A DNA stretch of 64,000 nucleotides from Janthinobacterium sp. TB1-E2. GTDB taxonomy: Bacteria; Pseudomonadota; Gammaproteobacteria; Burkholderiales; Burkholderiaceae_D. This document shows positions 26,814 through 36,019 of the stretch, one piece after another. Position 1 is the stretch's first letter, and every line of letters starts with the position of its first letter. The position numbers were made by a program, and so were the translations under genes. The notes under the pieces are model-generated. The model was not told the DNA's origin. It did no database searches and saw nothing but the letters and a program-made list of their open reading frames with translations. The stretch spans positions 248,001 through 312,000 of the forward strand of contig NZ_CP142523.1 of assembly GCF_036885605.1 (NCBI RefSeq), given 5' to 3'.

Positions 26814-28196
26814 ATGGAACCTCAAGTTATCAAGATGTATGCGGCCCGCGAGCAGATCTACCCTCGCGAGGCCAAAGGACGCTACGCTACCTGGCGATGG
26901 GTATGCGTATGGCTTACCCAGCTCGCGTTCTACGGCTTGCCGTGGTTGACCTGGAATGGCAGGCAAGCCCTGCTGTTCGACTTGACCACGCGCAAGTTCT
27001 ACATTTTCGGCGTCGTGCTGTGGCCCCAGGATTTCATCTATCTGGCGGCCCTGCTGATCATCTGTGCGTATTTGTTGTTCCTCGTCACGGCCATTGCCGG
27101 GCGGGTGTGGTGCGGGTTCTCTTGCCCGCAAACGGTATACACGGAAATTTTCCTGTGGGTCGAACGCCGCATCGAGGGCACGCGCAGCGCGCGCATGGCC
27201 CTCGACAAGCAGGGCCCGTCCGTGCGCAAGGCATTCAAGAAGACGGCCAAGCATGTGGTATGGGGCGCCATCGCCCTATGGACGGGCTTTACCTTTGTCG
27301 GCTACTTCACACCGATCAAGGAACTGGCGCGCGAGGTGACCACCCTCAATTTCGGTCCCTGGGAATGGTTCTGGGTCCTGTTCTACAGCCTGGCAACCTA
27401 CGGCAACGCGGGCTGGCTGCGCGAGCAGGTGTGCAAATACATGTGCCCCTACGCGCGCTTCCAGAGCGCCATGTTCGACCAGGACACCCTGATCATCACC
27501 TACGATGCCAAGCGCGGCGAACCACGCGGCGCCATGAGCAAGAAGGCCGGCAACAACGACAAGCTGGGCGATTGCATCGACTGCACCCTGTGCGTGCAGG
27601 TGTGTCCGACCGGCATCGATATCCGCAACGGCCTGCAGTATGAATGCATCGGCTGCGCCGCCTGCGTCGATGCCTGCAACAGCGTGATGGACAAGGTCGA
27701 GCGGCCGCGTGGCCTGATACGCTACAGCACCGACCATGCGATGGAAAACAACTTCAATTCGAAGCAGATACGCCAGCGCGCCATGCGCCCGCGCGTCCTG
27801 ATCTACACTTCCATCCTTGCCCTGATCATCATCGCCGTATGTACCTCGCTGGCCCTGCGCACGCCCCTGAAAATGGACGTGATCCGCGACCGCGGTTCGA
27901 TGGGACGCGAAGTGGAAGACGGCATGATCGAAAACGTCTACCGCCTGCAGATCATGAACACGTCCGAGCAAAGCCAGCATTTCAAGATCAGCGCCTCCGG
28001 CTTGCCGGGCCTGACCTTGCTGACGCGCGAAGAAGTGACCTTGCAGCCGACGGAAACGCTGGGCTGGCCGATCCGCCTGCGCGTGCCGCACGGCGTGGGC
28101 GAGAAGGGGTCGAACAAGATTGCGATCGAATTGCAATCGCTGGACGACCCGTCGCTGCATGTGCGTGAAAGCGCGGTCTTCATCGTGCCGCGTTAA
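26814..28196 (+). CDS. ccoG: cbb3 assembly protein CcoG (FixG/RdxA), polyferredoxin
   Basis: Predicted protein of 460 residues. Several membrane segments in the first half surround RVWCGFSCPQTVYTEIFLWVE. Two [4Fe-4S] motifs (CIDCTLCVQVCPTGIDIRNG, then CIGCAACVDACN) follow. The C-terminal part is an Ig-like periplasmic domain. CcoG is reported to reduce Cu(II) for oxidase assembly. It is 4 bases after ccoP and 54 bases before ccoH. Confidence 0.95.
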   Translation: MEPQVIKMYAAREQIYPREAKGRYATWRWVCVWLTQLAFYGLPWLTWNGRQALLFDLTTRKFYIFGVVLWPQDFIYLAALLIICAYLLFLVTAIAGRVWCGFSCPQTVYTEIFLWVERRIEGTRSARMALDKQGPSVRKAFKKTAKHVVWGAIALWTGFTFVGYFTPIKELAREVTTLNFGPWEWFWVLFYSLATYGNAGWLREQVCKYMCPYARFQSAMFDQDTLIITYDAKRGEPRGAMSKKAGNNDKLGDCIDCTLCVQVCPTGIDIRNGLQYECIGCAACVDACNSVMDKVERPRGLIRYSTDHAMENNFNSKQIRQRAMRPRVLIYTSILALIIIAVCTSLALRTPLKMDVIRDRGSMGREVEDGMIENVYRLQIMNTSEQSQHFKISASGLPGLTLLTREEVTLQPTETLGWPIRLRVPHGVGEKGSNKIAIELQSLDDPSLHVRESAVFIVPR

Positions 28197-28204
28197 TGCA
28201 GGAA

Positions 28205-28230
28205 GGCCGGTCCCCGCACGGGGGCTGGCC
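28205..28230 (+). repeat. hairpin between ccoG and ccoH
   Basis: An 11-base stem with two G-T wobbles (GGCCGGTCCCC, loop GCAC, GGGGGCTGGCC) in the 54-base gap between ccoG and ccoH. With no T-run it is more likely a processing or stability element that lowers ccoH level than a terminator. Confidence 0.45.
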
Positions 28231-28250
28231 GTTTACAGAGGAGAAATACC

Positions 28251-28775
28251 ATGTCCGACAGTCTGAAACTGCAGCCTCCCGTTGCACCGTGGTACAAGCA
28301 TCGCTGGCCATGGCTGCTGATGATCGGTCCCGGCCTGTCCGTGGTCGTCGGCAGCTTCATGGGCTATATCGCCTTTACGCAGCCCGATGCGCTGGTGGTG
28401 GGCGATTATTACAAGCAGGGCAAGGCGATCAACCAGGATTTGAAGCGCGACACGATCGCCAGCGACCTGGCCATGGAGACGAGCCTGGCGTACGACGTGG
28501 CGTCAGCGCGCCTGAGCGGTTCCGTGCACAGCTTCGGCAAGGCCTATCAGGGGCCGTTGCAGCTGCACTTGGCGCATGCGACTTTGCCGGAAAAGGATAT
28601 CAAGCTGCTGGTGCAGCCCGATGCGGCCGGCAATTTCTCGGTCGCGCTGCCGATGCTCGAGCGCAGCCGCTGGCAAGTGCTGGTGGAAAACGACAAGCGC
28701 GAGTGGCGCCTGTCCGGCATCTGGACCTGGCCCGTGCAGCGCAGCATCGCGCTGCATGCGGACGAAGAGCTATAA
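28251..28775 (+). CDS. ccoH: cbb3 assembly protein CcoH (FixH)
   Basis: Predicted protein of 174 residues. One membrane segment (about 18-40, WPWLLMIGPGLSVVVGSFMG) is followed by QPDALVVGDYYKQGKAINQD, the FixH signature. A periplasmic beta-rich domain ends in WRLSGIWTW. CcoH helps stabilise the assembling oxidase. The stop lies 3 bases from the end of the convergent fnr gene. The ribosome-binding site AGAGGAGA is strong. Confidence 0.93.
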   Translation: MSDSLKLQPPVAPWYKHRWPWLLMIGPGLSVVVGSFMGYIAFTQPDALVVGDYYKQGKAINQDLKRDTIASDLAMETSLAYDVASARLSGSVHSFGKAYQGPLQLHLAHATLPEKDIKLLVQPDAAGNFSVALPMLERSRWQVLVENDKREWRLSGIWTWPVQRSIALHADEEL

Positions 28776-28778
28776 GCC

Positions 28779-29537
28779 TTACTTGCAGACGTCGGTACCG
28801 GCTGTAATGGCTTTCAGCTTGGCAGGCTGCAGGATCTCGATCTCGCGGTTCGAGACGCGCAGCCAGCCTTCCTTCTTGAATTTCGACAATAAACGGCTGA
28901 CGCTCTCGATGGTCAGGCCCAGGTAGTTGCCGATTTCCTCGCGCGACATGCGCAGCTGGAATTTGCTGCTCGAATAGCCGCGCGCCTCATAGCGCGACGC
29001 CAGGTTGACGATGAAGGCGGCAAAACGCTGCGTCGCCTGCATATTGCCCAGCAACAGCATCACGCTTTGCTCGCGCGTGATTTCCTGGCTCATCATGCGG
29101 TGGAAATGCCGCAGCAGGGTCGGCATATTGCCCAGCAATTGTTCCAGGCTGGAAAACGGGATTTCACACACTTCGCTGTCTTCCAGCGCCACCGCATTAC
29201 AGTGGTGGCGGTCGGCGCTGATGGCGTCCATGCCCAGCAGTTCGCCGGCCATCTGGAAACCCGTCACCTGCTCTTCGCCGCCCGGATTGATCTGGTACGT
29301 CTTGAAGTGTCCCAGGCGGATCGCGTACAGGTTCTGGAACGAGTCGCCGATGCGGAACAGCGAGGCGCCGCGCACGATCTTGCGGCGGCGGCCGATGATC
29401 TGGTCCAGCCTGTCCATGTCGCCCATATCGAGGCCCATCGGCAGGCACAATTGATGCATGCTGCAGGTCGAGCATCGCGCACGCAACGCTTCCACGGTCA
29501 CTGTGGGCAAGGTTGGAGTGAGTAGCGCTTCAGTCAT
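28779..29537 (-). CDS. fnr: FNR/Anr-type oxygen-sensing transcription activator
   Basis: Predicted protein of 252 residues from the ATG at 29537; ten more codons upstream are open but not family-like. Three N-terminal cysteines (RCSTCSMHQLC) plus a central one (RHHCNAVAL) match the four [4Fe-4S] ligands of Fnr. A cyclic-nucleotide-like beta-roll with GEEQVTGFQMAGELLGMD follows. The C-terminal helix-turn-helix has EEIGNYLGLTIESVSRLLSKF, where the E-x2-S-R residues contact TTGAT half sites. It should activate the two FNR-boxed promoters at 16747 and 23552 when oxygen is low. Convergent with ccoH. Confidence 0.95.
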   Translation of the reverse strand: MTEALLTPTLPTVTVEALRARCSTCSMHQLCLPMGLDMGDMDRLDQIIGRRRKIVRGASLFRIGDSFQNLYAIRLGHFKTYQINPGGEEQVTGFQMAGELLGMDAISADRHHCNAVALEDSEVCEIPFSSLEQLLGNMPTLLRHFHRMMSQEITREQSVMLLLGNMQATQRFAAFIVNLASRYEARGYSSSKFQLRMSREEIGNYLGLTIESVSRLLSKFKKEGWLRVSNREIEILQPAKLKAITAGTDVCK

Positions 29538-29776
29538 GTCGGTACCTTTTAGAAAATGCAACAACAAGTTTACTGCATACAGGGTTGCCGTGTGCCAATT
29601 TCACCGCAATTTCGGCGAATAAACGACGTTCCGACTTTAATTATATGGCAACATCGTCAAAAGCCCATGCGGGGAGGGCCATTTGCGCGGCGCCGCTTGC
29701 CAACTTGATGTATTGATAGGAAAATTCCTAACAGCATTATCTGCCGCCTGTGCCGCCCGGTACTGAAAAGGAAATC

Positions 29777-32700
29777 ATGAAGCCTCTCGGCATCAAAGCA
29801 AAAGTCGCGCTGGCCACCAGCCTGACCTCGATCGCCATGATCGCGCTGGTCACCATGATCCAGGTGCAGCATATGCGCGACGACTTCACGCGAGTACTGC
29901 TGAGCCAGCAGTCGTCCCTGATCAGCCGCACCGCTGCCGAGCTCGACGACAAGCTGGGCATGCTGCTGCAGATCGTCACCCTGACGGCCAGGCAGCAGCC
30001 GCCGGAACTGATGGCCCAGCCGGCCCAATTGCGCGAATACTATTCGCGCCGCTCGATGCTGGTGCTGTTCGACGACGTGCTGGTGCTCGACGCGCATGGC
30101 GCCGTCGTGGCCGACATGCCGGAAGTGGCGGGGCGCACGGGCATCAACGTTGCCGAGCGCGAGTATTTCCAGACCGTGCTGCGCACGCGCCAGCCCATGA
30201 TCACCGAGCCGATGCTCGGCAAGTCGAGCGGCATGCCCATCGTGCAGATGGTCGCGCCCGTGCTGGCCGCCGATGGCCAGGTGGCCGGCGTGGTGATCGG
30301 CGTGCTGCGCCTGTACAAGGACAACCTGCTGGGACGCCTGCGCTCGGAAAAGATCGGCAAGAGCGGCTATTACTTCATCCTCACGCGCGGCGCCGTGCCG
30401 CGCTACGTGCTGCATCCCGATACCAGCCGCTTGCTGCAGCCGCGCCAGCCGAACGCCAACCTGACGACCACCCAGCTGCTGAAGGAAGATGGCGAAGGCA
30501 GCATGGTCAGCACCAACAGCCGCGGCATCACGGCCGTCAACAGCTTCAAGCGTTTGAAATCGGTGAACTGGCTGCTGGCTACCTCGCTGCCCGTCGCGGA
30601 CGCCTTCGAACCGTTCGATGGCGTGCTGTACCGGCTGGTGCTGTGGAGCATCCTCGCTTCGCTGCTGGCCGCATTTGTTCTGGGCTGGGTCACCGTGCGC
30701 CTGCTGTCGCCGCTGGTGCGCCTGCGCGACACCCTGCTGGCCCTGCGCACCAGCGGCAGCCGTTTCACCCCCGTGCCGGTGCAGCAGCGCGACGAGATCG
30801 GCGAACTGACGGAAGCGTTCAATGGCCTGATGAGCGAACGCGACCGCCTGCAGCAGGAACTCGAATCGCGCGCGGCCGAACTGGAGCAGGAACGCGACCG
30901 GGCCGAGGCCGCCAACCGCGCGAAGAGCGATTTCGTGGCCAACATGAGCCATGAAATCCGCACGCCACTCAATGCCGTGCTGGGCATGGTGTATTTGCTG
31001 GGCAATACCAAGCTCGATACGGAACAGCGCAAGTATCTGACCATGGTGCGCGTGGCGGGCCAGTCGCTGCTGGGCATCCTCAACGACGTGCTCGATTATT
31101 CGAAGATCGAGGCGCGCCGCATGGAACTGTCGCCCGTCGAATTCGACCTCGACGAAGTCATGAATACCCTCGCCACCACGATGACGATGAATGCGGGCGA
31201 AAAGGAGCTGGAACTGGCCATCGCCGTCGAGCCCGACGTGCCGCGGCGCCTCGTGGGCGACGCCCAGCGCCTGCAGCAAATCCTCGTCAACCTGGCCGGC
31301 AACGCCATCAAGTTCACGGAGAACGGCGAAGTGGTGGTGGCCGTCAGCCTGGCCGAGAGCAGGAGCGAGAGCGGCCGCGCCTGGCTGCGCTTCGAAGTGC
31401 GCGACACGGGCATCGGCATGACGGAACTGCAGCAACAGCAGCTGTTTGCCGCGTTTTCGCAGGGCGACCAGAGCATCACGCGCCGCTTCGGCGGCACGGG
31501 CCTGGGCCTGGCCATCAGCAAGCAGCTGATCCACATGATGGGCGGCGACATCGCCGTCGCCAGCAGCGAAGGCAAGGGCAGCCGCTTCTGGTTCAGCGTG
31601 CCGTTCGAGATGCTGGCGCAGCCAGCCGAAACGCGGCGCACGCCGGCACTGGGCCAGCTGCGCCTGCTGGTGGCCGACGATAACCGCACCACGCGCGAAC
31701 TGATCGTCAAGCTGATCGAGGCGTGGGGCTGGCTGGCCGACGAAGTCGATTCCGGCTTTGCCGCCATCGAACTGTACCGCGAACGCCTGGCGCAGCAGCA
31801 ACCGTACGACGTGGTGCTGGCCGACTGGCACATGCCCGTCATGGACGGCCTGGCCACGGCCAAGGCCATCCGCCAGGCGGCCAGCGGCCAGCGCCAGCCC
31901 ATCGTGGTGATGGTCAACGCCTTCGCCCGCAACCACCTCGAGGAAATTTCCAGCGCGGCCGAGGCCGACGTCGTGCTGATGAAACCGATCACGGGATCGA
32001 GCCTGTTCGATGCCCTGCACCAGGCACTGATCACCAAGAACGACGGCGGCGAGCAGCGCATCCTGCACCAGCCACTGGGCACGGAACTGGCCGGCGTGCA
32101 TTTCCTGCTGGTGGAAGACAATCATTTGAACCAGGCCGTGGCGCGCGGCATCCTCGAACACATGGGCGCCACCCTCGACGTGGTGGGCGACGGCTTGCAA
32201 GCCGTGGAACGGCTGCGCACGGAAGCGCTGCGCTACGACATCGTGCTGATGGACATGCAGATGCCCGTCATGGACGGTTTCAGCGCCACCCACATCATCC
32301 GCACGGAGCTGCGCCTGAGCCTGCCCGTGATCGCCATGACGGCCGGCGTGCTGGCATCCGAGCGCGAGCGCTGCATGACGGCCGGCATCAGCGACTTCAT
32401 CGCCAAGCCCGTGGTGGTGGAAGAGATGATGGAAGTCATCCTGCGCCACCTGCCCAAGCGCCCGCCAGTGCAGACGGCCGAGCCCGTACGCGTCGCCGAT
32501 GAAGAGGTGTTTTCCATGGCGCCGCTGATGCGCGTGATGGGACGTGACGCGAAGGGGCGCGGTGTACTGCGGCGCATGGTCGAAGACGCGCTGAACAAGG
32601 GCATGACGCCCGTACGCGACGCGGAAACAGCATTGCAGGCAGGCCGCCACAGCGACGTGGCGCGTATCCTGCACAGCGTGCGCGGCTCCGTCGGCACCCT

Positions 32701-32857
32701 GGGCACGAAACGCCTGATCCGCGCCGCGTTCGCCACCGAGGAAGCCATCGACGCGGGTCGCCTGGATGAAGTCCCAAGCCTGCTGGCGCACACGGCGCAG
32801 GAGCTGGAACTGGCGCTGGCGGCGGCGGCGGATTGGTTGTCGCGGTTGAAGGATTAG
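29777..32857 (+). CDS. hybrid histidine kinase: dCache-HAMP-HisKA-HATPase-REC-REC-Hpt
   Basis: Predicted protein of 1026 residues; the ATG at 29777 has the AAAGGAAATC ribosome-binding site. Domains: membrane segment (about 10-30), double-Cache sensor outside the membrane (about 35-285), second membrane segment (about 292-315), HAMP (to about 365), HisKA with the phospho-His in [15 protein letters not shown], HATPase with DTGIGM and [13 protein letters not shown], and two receiver domains ([12 protein letters not shown] and [12 protein letters not shown]). An Hpt domain at the end has [12 protein letters not shown] complete phosphorelay sits in one protein, so the output partner is elsewhere. 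Next to fnr but divergent; ligand unknown. Confidence 0.93.
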   Translation: MKPLGIKAKVALATSLTSIAMIALVTMIQVQHMRDDFTRVLLSQQSSLISRTAAELDDKLGMLLQIVTLTARQQPPELMAQPAQLREYYSRRSMLVLFDDVLVLDAHGAVVADMPEVAGRTGINVAEREYFQTVLRTRQPMITEPMLGKSSGMPIVQMVAPVLAADGQVAGVVIGVLRLYKDNLLGRLRSEKIGKSGYYFILTRGAVPRYVLHPDTSRLLQPRQPNANLTTTQLLKEDGEGSMVSTNSRGITAVNSFKRLKSVNWLLATSLPVADAFEPFDGVLYRLVLWSILASLLAAFVLGWVTVRLLSPLVRLRDTLLALRTSGSRFTPVPVQQRDEIGELTEAFNGLMSERDRLQQELESRAAELEQERDRAEAANRAKSDFVANMSHEIRTPLNAVLGMVYLLGNTKLDTEQRKYLTMVRVAGQSLLGILNDVLDYSKIEARRMELSPVEFDLDEVMNTLATTMTMNAGEKELELAIAVEPDVPRRLVGDAQRLQQILVNLAGNAIKFTENGEVVVAVSLAESRSESGRAWLRFEVRDTGIGMTELQQQQLFAAFSQGDQSITRRFGGTGLGLAISKQLIHMMGGDIAVASSEGKGSRFWFSVPFEMLAQPAETRRTPALGQLRLLVADDNRTTRELIVKLIEAWGWLADEVDSGFAAIELYRERLAQQQPYDVVLADWHMPVMDGLATAKAIRQAASGQRQPIVVMVNAFARNHLEEISSAAEADVVLMKPITGSSLFDALHQALITKNDGGEQRILHQPLGTELAGVHFLLVEDNHLNQAVARGILEHMGATLDVVGDGLQAVERLRTEALRYDIVLMDMQMPVMDGFSATHIIRTELRLSLPVIAMTAGVLASERERCMTAGISDFIAKPVVVEEMMEVILRHLPKRPPVQTAEPVRVADEEVFSMAPLMRVMGRDAKGRGVLRRMVEDALNKGMTPVRDAETALQAGRHSDVARILHSVRGSVGTLGTKRLIRAAFATEEAIDAGRLDEVPSLLAHTAQELELALAAAADWLSRLKD

Positions 32858-32874
32858 GCCTGCAACGTAAAGCT

Positions 32875-32901
32875 GGGGTCAGACCCGCCGGGTCTGACCC
32901 C
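32875..32901. repeat. 12-base palindrome (GGGGTCAGACCC type)
   Basis: Arms GGGGTCAGACCC (32875-32886) and GGGTCTGACCCC (32890-32901) separated by GCC. It lies between the ends of the convergent hybrid kinase and modE genes. It can form a very stable hairpin on either strand and may act as a bidirectional terminator. Similar palindromes are frequent in genomes of this family, so it is probably one copy of a dispersed element. Confidence 0.8.
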
Positions 32902-32924
32902 GGAACTTTGCTCAGCGCCGCCGT

Positions 32925-33734
32925 TTACGCCGGTACACCGAGGATCACACTAGATGCTTTAAACATCGCCGTCACGCTGCTGCCAAGTTCGATACCCAGG
33001 TCCGTGCTGCTCTGATTGGTGATGATGGCGGCGATCGTGCCGCCGCGCGGCAAGTCCAGCACCACTTCCGTGTTGACGGCACCTGTCTGCACGCGCGTGA
33101 CCGTGCCGGCCAGCTGGTTGCGGGCGGAAAAGCGTGCGCCTTCGCTGTCGGCCACGAGGATGATGGACGAAGCCTTGATCAGCGCAAACGCTTCCGCGCC
33201 CGGCACCAGGCCCAGGCTTGCGCTGCTGCCCTGCGTGACGATGGCCACGATGTGCTGGCCGCCCGGCAATTCCAGGGTGACTTCGTCGTTGACGGCGCCC
33301 TGTTTCAGTTCGGCCACCTTGCCGAGGAATTGATTACGCGCCGTCGTTTTCATGGCCATTCTCCGTATGAGTAAAAGATCGTCGGCGATGCCTTCGGCCT
33401 GGCTGCCCAGCTGGCGCAGGTAGCGCGCATGCTCGCGTTCGATGATGCGGAAATTGTCGACCAGCTGGCGCCCCCGCTGCGTGAGCCGCGTGCCGCCGCC
33501 GCCCTTGCCGCCCGTCAGGCGCTCGACCAGCGGCTCGCCGGCCAGGTTGTTCATCGCGTCGATGGCGTCCCAGGCCGCCTTGTAGCTCATCTTTACCAAC
33601 TTGGCCGCCTGCGTGATGGAACCGCATTCGGCGATGGCGCCCAGCAATTCCACCCTGCCGGCGCCGCCCAGGTTTTCCCCGCCCACCGTCATCCATAGCG
33701 AGCCTTGCAAGCCGATTTTATCCAATGCGTTCAC
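32925..33734 (-). CDS. modE: molybdate-responsive regulator ModE
   Basis: Predicted protein of 269 residues from a GTG at 33734, which lies inside the end of modC (17-base overlap); E. coli ModE has 262. The N-terminal winged helix has AECGSITQAAKLVKMSYKAAWDAIDAMNN and the ModE signature LTGGKGGGGTRLTQRG. Two tandem molbindin (TOBE/MOP) domains follow, each with a ARNQ(F/L)xGxV start and an A(L/M)(I/F)KASS(I/V)ILxV end. It binds molybdate and represses mod genes. It is last in the modABC-modE operon, an order different from E. coli. Confidence 0.93.
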   Translation of the reverse strand: MNALDKIGLQGSLWMTVGGENLGGAGRVELLGAIAECGSITQAAKLVKMSYKAAWDAIDAMNNLAGEPLVERLTGGKGGGGTRLTQRGRQLVDNFRIIEREHARYLRQLGSQAEGIADDLLLIRRMAMKTTARNQFLGKVAELKQGAVNDEVTLELPGGQHIVAIVTQGSSASLGLVPGAEAFALIKASSIILVADSEGARFSARNQLAGTVTRVQTGAVNTEVVLDLPRGGTIAAIITNQSSTDLGIELGSSVTAMFKASSVILGVPA

Positions 33735-34428
33735 CCAATGCCATGTGGTCTTCCCTGTTATCGATCTGTCCGTCGCGCAAGTACAGCACGTGCTCGCCCA
33801 GGATGCGCGCATCTTCCGGATCGTGCGTGATCAGGATCATGGGCACGTCCAGACGCTGTTGCCACTGGCTCAGTTCCAGCCGCATTTTGACACGCAGGGC
33901 CGGATCGAGGGCGGCGAACGGCTCGTCGAGCAGCAGCGCGGACGGCTCGGCCACGAGCGCCCTCGCCAGCGCCACCCGTTGGCGCTGGCCTCCGGACAAC
34001 TCGTCGGGGAACTGGTGCGCCAGTTCCTGCAAGTGGAAGGCGTCGAGCCAATGCTCGACCTTCTGTAATTTTTCGCGCGCGCGCGGATTGAACCAGCCGC
34101 GGCTCAGGCCAAAGCCCACGTTCTGGCGCACCGTCAGGTGCGGGAACAGCGCGTAATCCTGGAACAGGTAGGCGACATTGCGCTGCTGCGGCGGCAAATT
34201 GATGCCGGCGGCCGAGTCGAACAAGGTGCGCCCGTTCAGGCGGATATGGCCTTCGTCCGGCGTGAAGAGTCCGGCAATGGCTTTCAGGGTCATGCTCTTG
34301 CCGGCGCCGGACGGGCCATACATGGCGATGCGCTGGCTGCCGGACGTACATTGCACCTGCAGGTCGAAGCGGCGTTTGCCGGAGCGCAAGGTGGCGCGGA
34401 TGTCGAGGTCGAGTTGCATGGGCGTCAT
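33718..34428 (-). CDS. modC: molybdate ABC transporter ATP-binding protein, short form
   Basis: Predicted protein of 236 residues. Walker A is GPSGAGKS, the Q-loop is YLFQDYALFPHLTVRQN, the signature is LSGGQRQRVALARAL and Walker B is LLLDEP, with the His switch in LITHD. E. coli ModC has about 352 residues and carries a molybdate-binding MOP domain at the C-terminus. This protein ends just after the ATPase domain and lacks it. The two MOP domains of the overlapping modE may take over molybdate sensing. Two bases separate it from modB. Confidence 0.92.
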   Translation of the reverse strand: MTPMQLDLDIRATLRSGKRRFDLQVQCTSGSQRIAMYGPSGAGKSMTLKAIAGLFTPDEGHIRLNGRTLFDSAAGINLPPQQRNVAYLFQDYALFPHLTVRQNVGFGLSRGWFNPRAREKLQKVEHWLDAFHLQELAHQFPDELSGGQRQRVALARALVAEPSALLLDEPFAALDPALRVKMRLELSQWQQRLDVPMILITHDPEDARILGEHVLYLRDGQIDNREDHMALGERIG

Positions 34429-34430
34429 CC

Positions 34431-35108
34431 TCAGCGTCCTTTGTGCGCGACGCGCCCGGGCGCCAGGCGGCCAGCCAACAGCAGCACCACGATGCAGACC
34501 ACCGAGATGATCACGACCAGCGTATTGGCCACGTCGTCCTGGCCCGCCTGCACGGCTTCATACACGGCCACCGACAGGGTCTGTGTCTTGCCGGGAATGC
34601 TGCCGGCCACCATCAGGGTGGCGCCAAACTCGCCCAGCGCGCGCACGAATCCCAGCAGCACGCCGGCCAGGATGCCGCGCCAGGCCAGCGGCAACGTGAC
34701 GCGAAAGAAGATCGCCATTTCCGAAATGCCCAGCACGCGGGCCGCCTGCTCGAGCTGGCCGTCGACGGCCTCGAAGGCGGCGCGCGCGGGCTTGAAGACG
34801 AGGGGAAAGGCGACCACGGTGGAAGCGATCACGGCGCCCTGCCATGTAAAAATCAGGTTGATGCCGAAGTTGTCCTGCAGCCAGATGCCCAGGGTGCCGC
34901 GCCGGCCCAGCAGCACCAGCAGGTAATAGCCGAGCACGGTCGGCGGCATCACCATCGGCAGGGTCAACAGGGCGTCGAGCAGCTCGCGCCCGGGAAAACG
35001 CGTGCGCGCCAGCAGATAGCCCGTACCGATGCCGAGCAACAAGTTGAGCGCCGTGGCCCATGTCGCCACTTTGAGCGACAGGGCCAGCGCGGTCCAGGCG
35101 ATATCCAT
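34431..35108 (-). CDS. modB: molybdate ABC transporter permease
   Basis: Predicted protein of 225 residues, the normal length, with about five or six membrane segments. The coupling-helix motif is EQAARVLGISEMAIFFRVTLPLAWRGILAG, with GFVRALGEFGATLMVAGSIPGKTQT after it, diagnostic of ModB. It forms the channel that moves molybdate taken from ModA. It lies 15 bases after modA and 2 bases before modC. Confidence 0.95.
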   Translation of the reverse strand: MDIAWTALALSLKVATWATALNLLLGIGTGYLLARTRFPGRELLDALLTLPMVMPPTVLGYYLLVLLGRRGTLGIWLQDNFGINLIFTWQGAVIASTVVAFPLVFKPARAAFEAVDGQLEQAARVLGISEMAIFFRVTLPLAWRGILAGVLLGFVRALGEFGATLMVAGSIPGKTQTLSVAVYEAVQAGQDDVANTLVVIISVVCIVVLLLAGRLAPGRVAHKGR

Positions 35109-35123
35109 GCGCAGTCGTTTGCT

Positions 35124-35882
35124 TTATGGTTTCTTGAAACCGTACTTGGCGAGGATGGCTTGCGCCGGCGCCGTCTGCAAATAGCTGACGAAGCGCTTCG
35201 CTTCCGCCCCATTGCCGCTGCCCTTGATGGTGGCGATCGGATACAGCACGGGCGCGTCCAGCGGCACCTCCAGCACCACGTTCACCTTGTCTTTCATGAT
35301 GGCCGCGTCGGTCGCGTAGACAAAGCCCGCATCGACTTCGCCGCGCGCCACGTAGTCGAGCGACTGGCGCACGTTCTGCGTGCCGATGGCTTTCGGTTGC
35401 ACGGCGTCCCACAGCTTCGCCTTCTTCAGCGCGCCTTCGGAATAACGGCCGACGGGCACACTGGCCGGATTGGCGATGGCCACGCGGGTCACGCCCTTGT
35501 GCGTCAGGTCAGCCAGGCTCTTGATGCCCAGCTTGCTATCGTGCGGCACGATCAGCACCAGGCTGTTGCCGACGAAGTCCATGCGCTCGGCCGGCAAGAC
35601 GAAGCCCTGCTTTTGCGCCGCATCCATGGTTTCCTGGTCGGCCGAGGCAAACACGTCCACGGGCGCGCCCTTGACGATCTGCTGCAGCAACACGCCCGAA
35701 GCGGCGAAGTTCAAGGACACCTTGCTGCCCGGATACTGCGCCTCATAGCCCTGCGCCGCCTCCTTGAACGCATTCGTCAGGCTGGCCGCGGCCGACACGA
35801 CCACTTCACCGGCAAGGGCGGACGAGGCGGCGGTGGCGAAGAGGGCGGCGCCGAGCAGTGTGGCGAGGGAGGTGAGGCGCAT
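35124..35882 (-). CDS. modA: molybdate-binding periplasmic protein
   Basis: Predicted protein of 252 residues from the ATG at 35882; the frame is open 29 codons further, but that part covers the promoter. A signal peptide (MRLTSLATLLGAALFATAAS, cut near ALA-GEV) precedes VVVSAAASLTNAFKEAAQGY, NFAASGVLLQQIVKGAPVDV and IANPASVPVGRYSEGALKK. These segments carry the Ser and backbone contacts to molybdate. First gene of the mod operon, downstream of a ModE-like palindrome. Confidence 0.95.
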   Translation of the reverse strand: MRLTSLATLLGAALFATAASSALAGEVVVSAAASLTNAFKEAAQGYEAQYPGSKVSLNFAASGVLLQQIVKGAPVDVFASADQETMDAAQKQGFVLPAERMDFVGNSLVLIVPHDSKLGIKSLADLTHKGVTRVAIANPASVPVGRYSEGALKKAKLWDAVQPKAIGTQNVRQSLDYVARGEVDAGFVYATDAAIMKDKVNVVLEVPLDAPVLYPIATIKGSGNGAEAKRFVSYLQTAPAQAILAKYGFKKP

Positions 35883-35914
35883 GATCGTATCCTTGATGAG
35901 AAGAGAACCTGGTC

Positions 35915-35938
35915 CGTAATATACACCGATATATAGCG
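35915..35938 (-). promoter_or_regulatory. ModE operator before modA
   Basis: Imperfect palindrome of 24 bases. On the minus strand its arms are CGCTATATA (35938-35930) and TATATTACG (35923-35915), with 6 bases between. It has the same length and arm layout as the E. coli modA operator (CGTTATAT...ACATAACG). It lies 33 bases before the modA ATG and the operon encodes ModE, so repression by molybdate-bound ModE is likely. Confidence 0.82.
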
Positions 35939-35985
35939 CTCTGCCATCGCACAGGTCAAGCCAGCGCAAGCTGCATTCCCTGATA

Positions 35986-36005
35986 TACTGTATATAAACA
36001 CAGTA
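35986..36005 (+). promoter_or_regulatory. LexA (SOS) box before the radical SAM/UdgX operon
   Basis: TACTGTATATAAACACAGTA matches the E. coli LexA consensus TACTG(TA)5CAGTA at 18 of 20 positions and keeps the CTGT-N8-ACAG core. A possible -10 (TATACT, 35984-35989) overlaps it. The ATG of the radical SAM gene is only 14 bases past the box. LexA of Beta- and Gammaproteobacteria uses this site type. The box is embedded in a slightly longer palindrome (GATATACTG...CAGTATATC). Confidence 0.85.
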
Positions 36006-36019
36006 TATCGAGGTGAGCC

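Noticed and set aside
29657..32791. 1044-codon open frame on the minus strand
   Set aside because: It lies wholly opposite the hybrid kinase, whose domains are clear. Its product is His/Gln/Arg-rich with no recognisable domain, as expected of an antisense frame in high-GC DNA.
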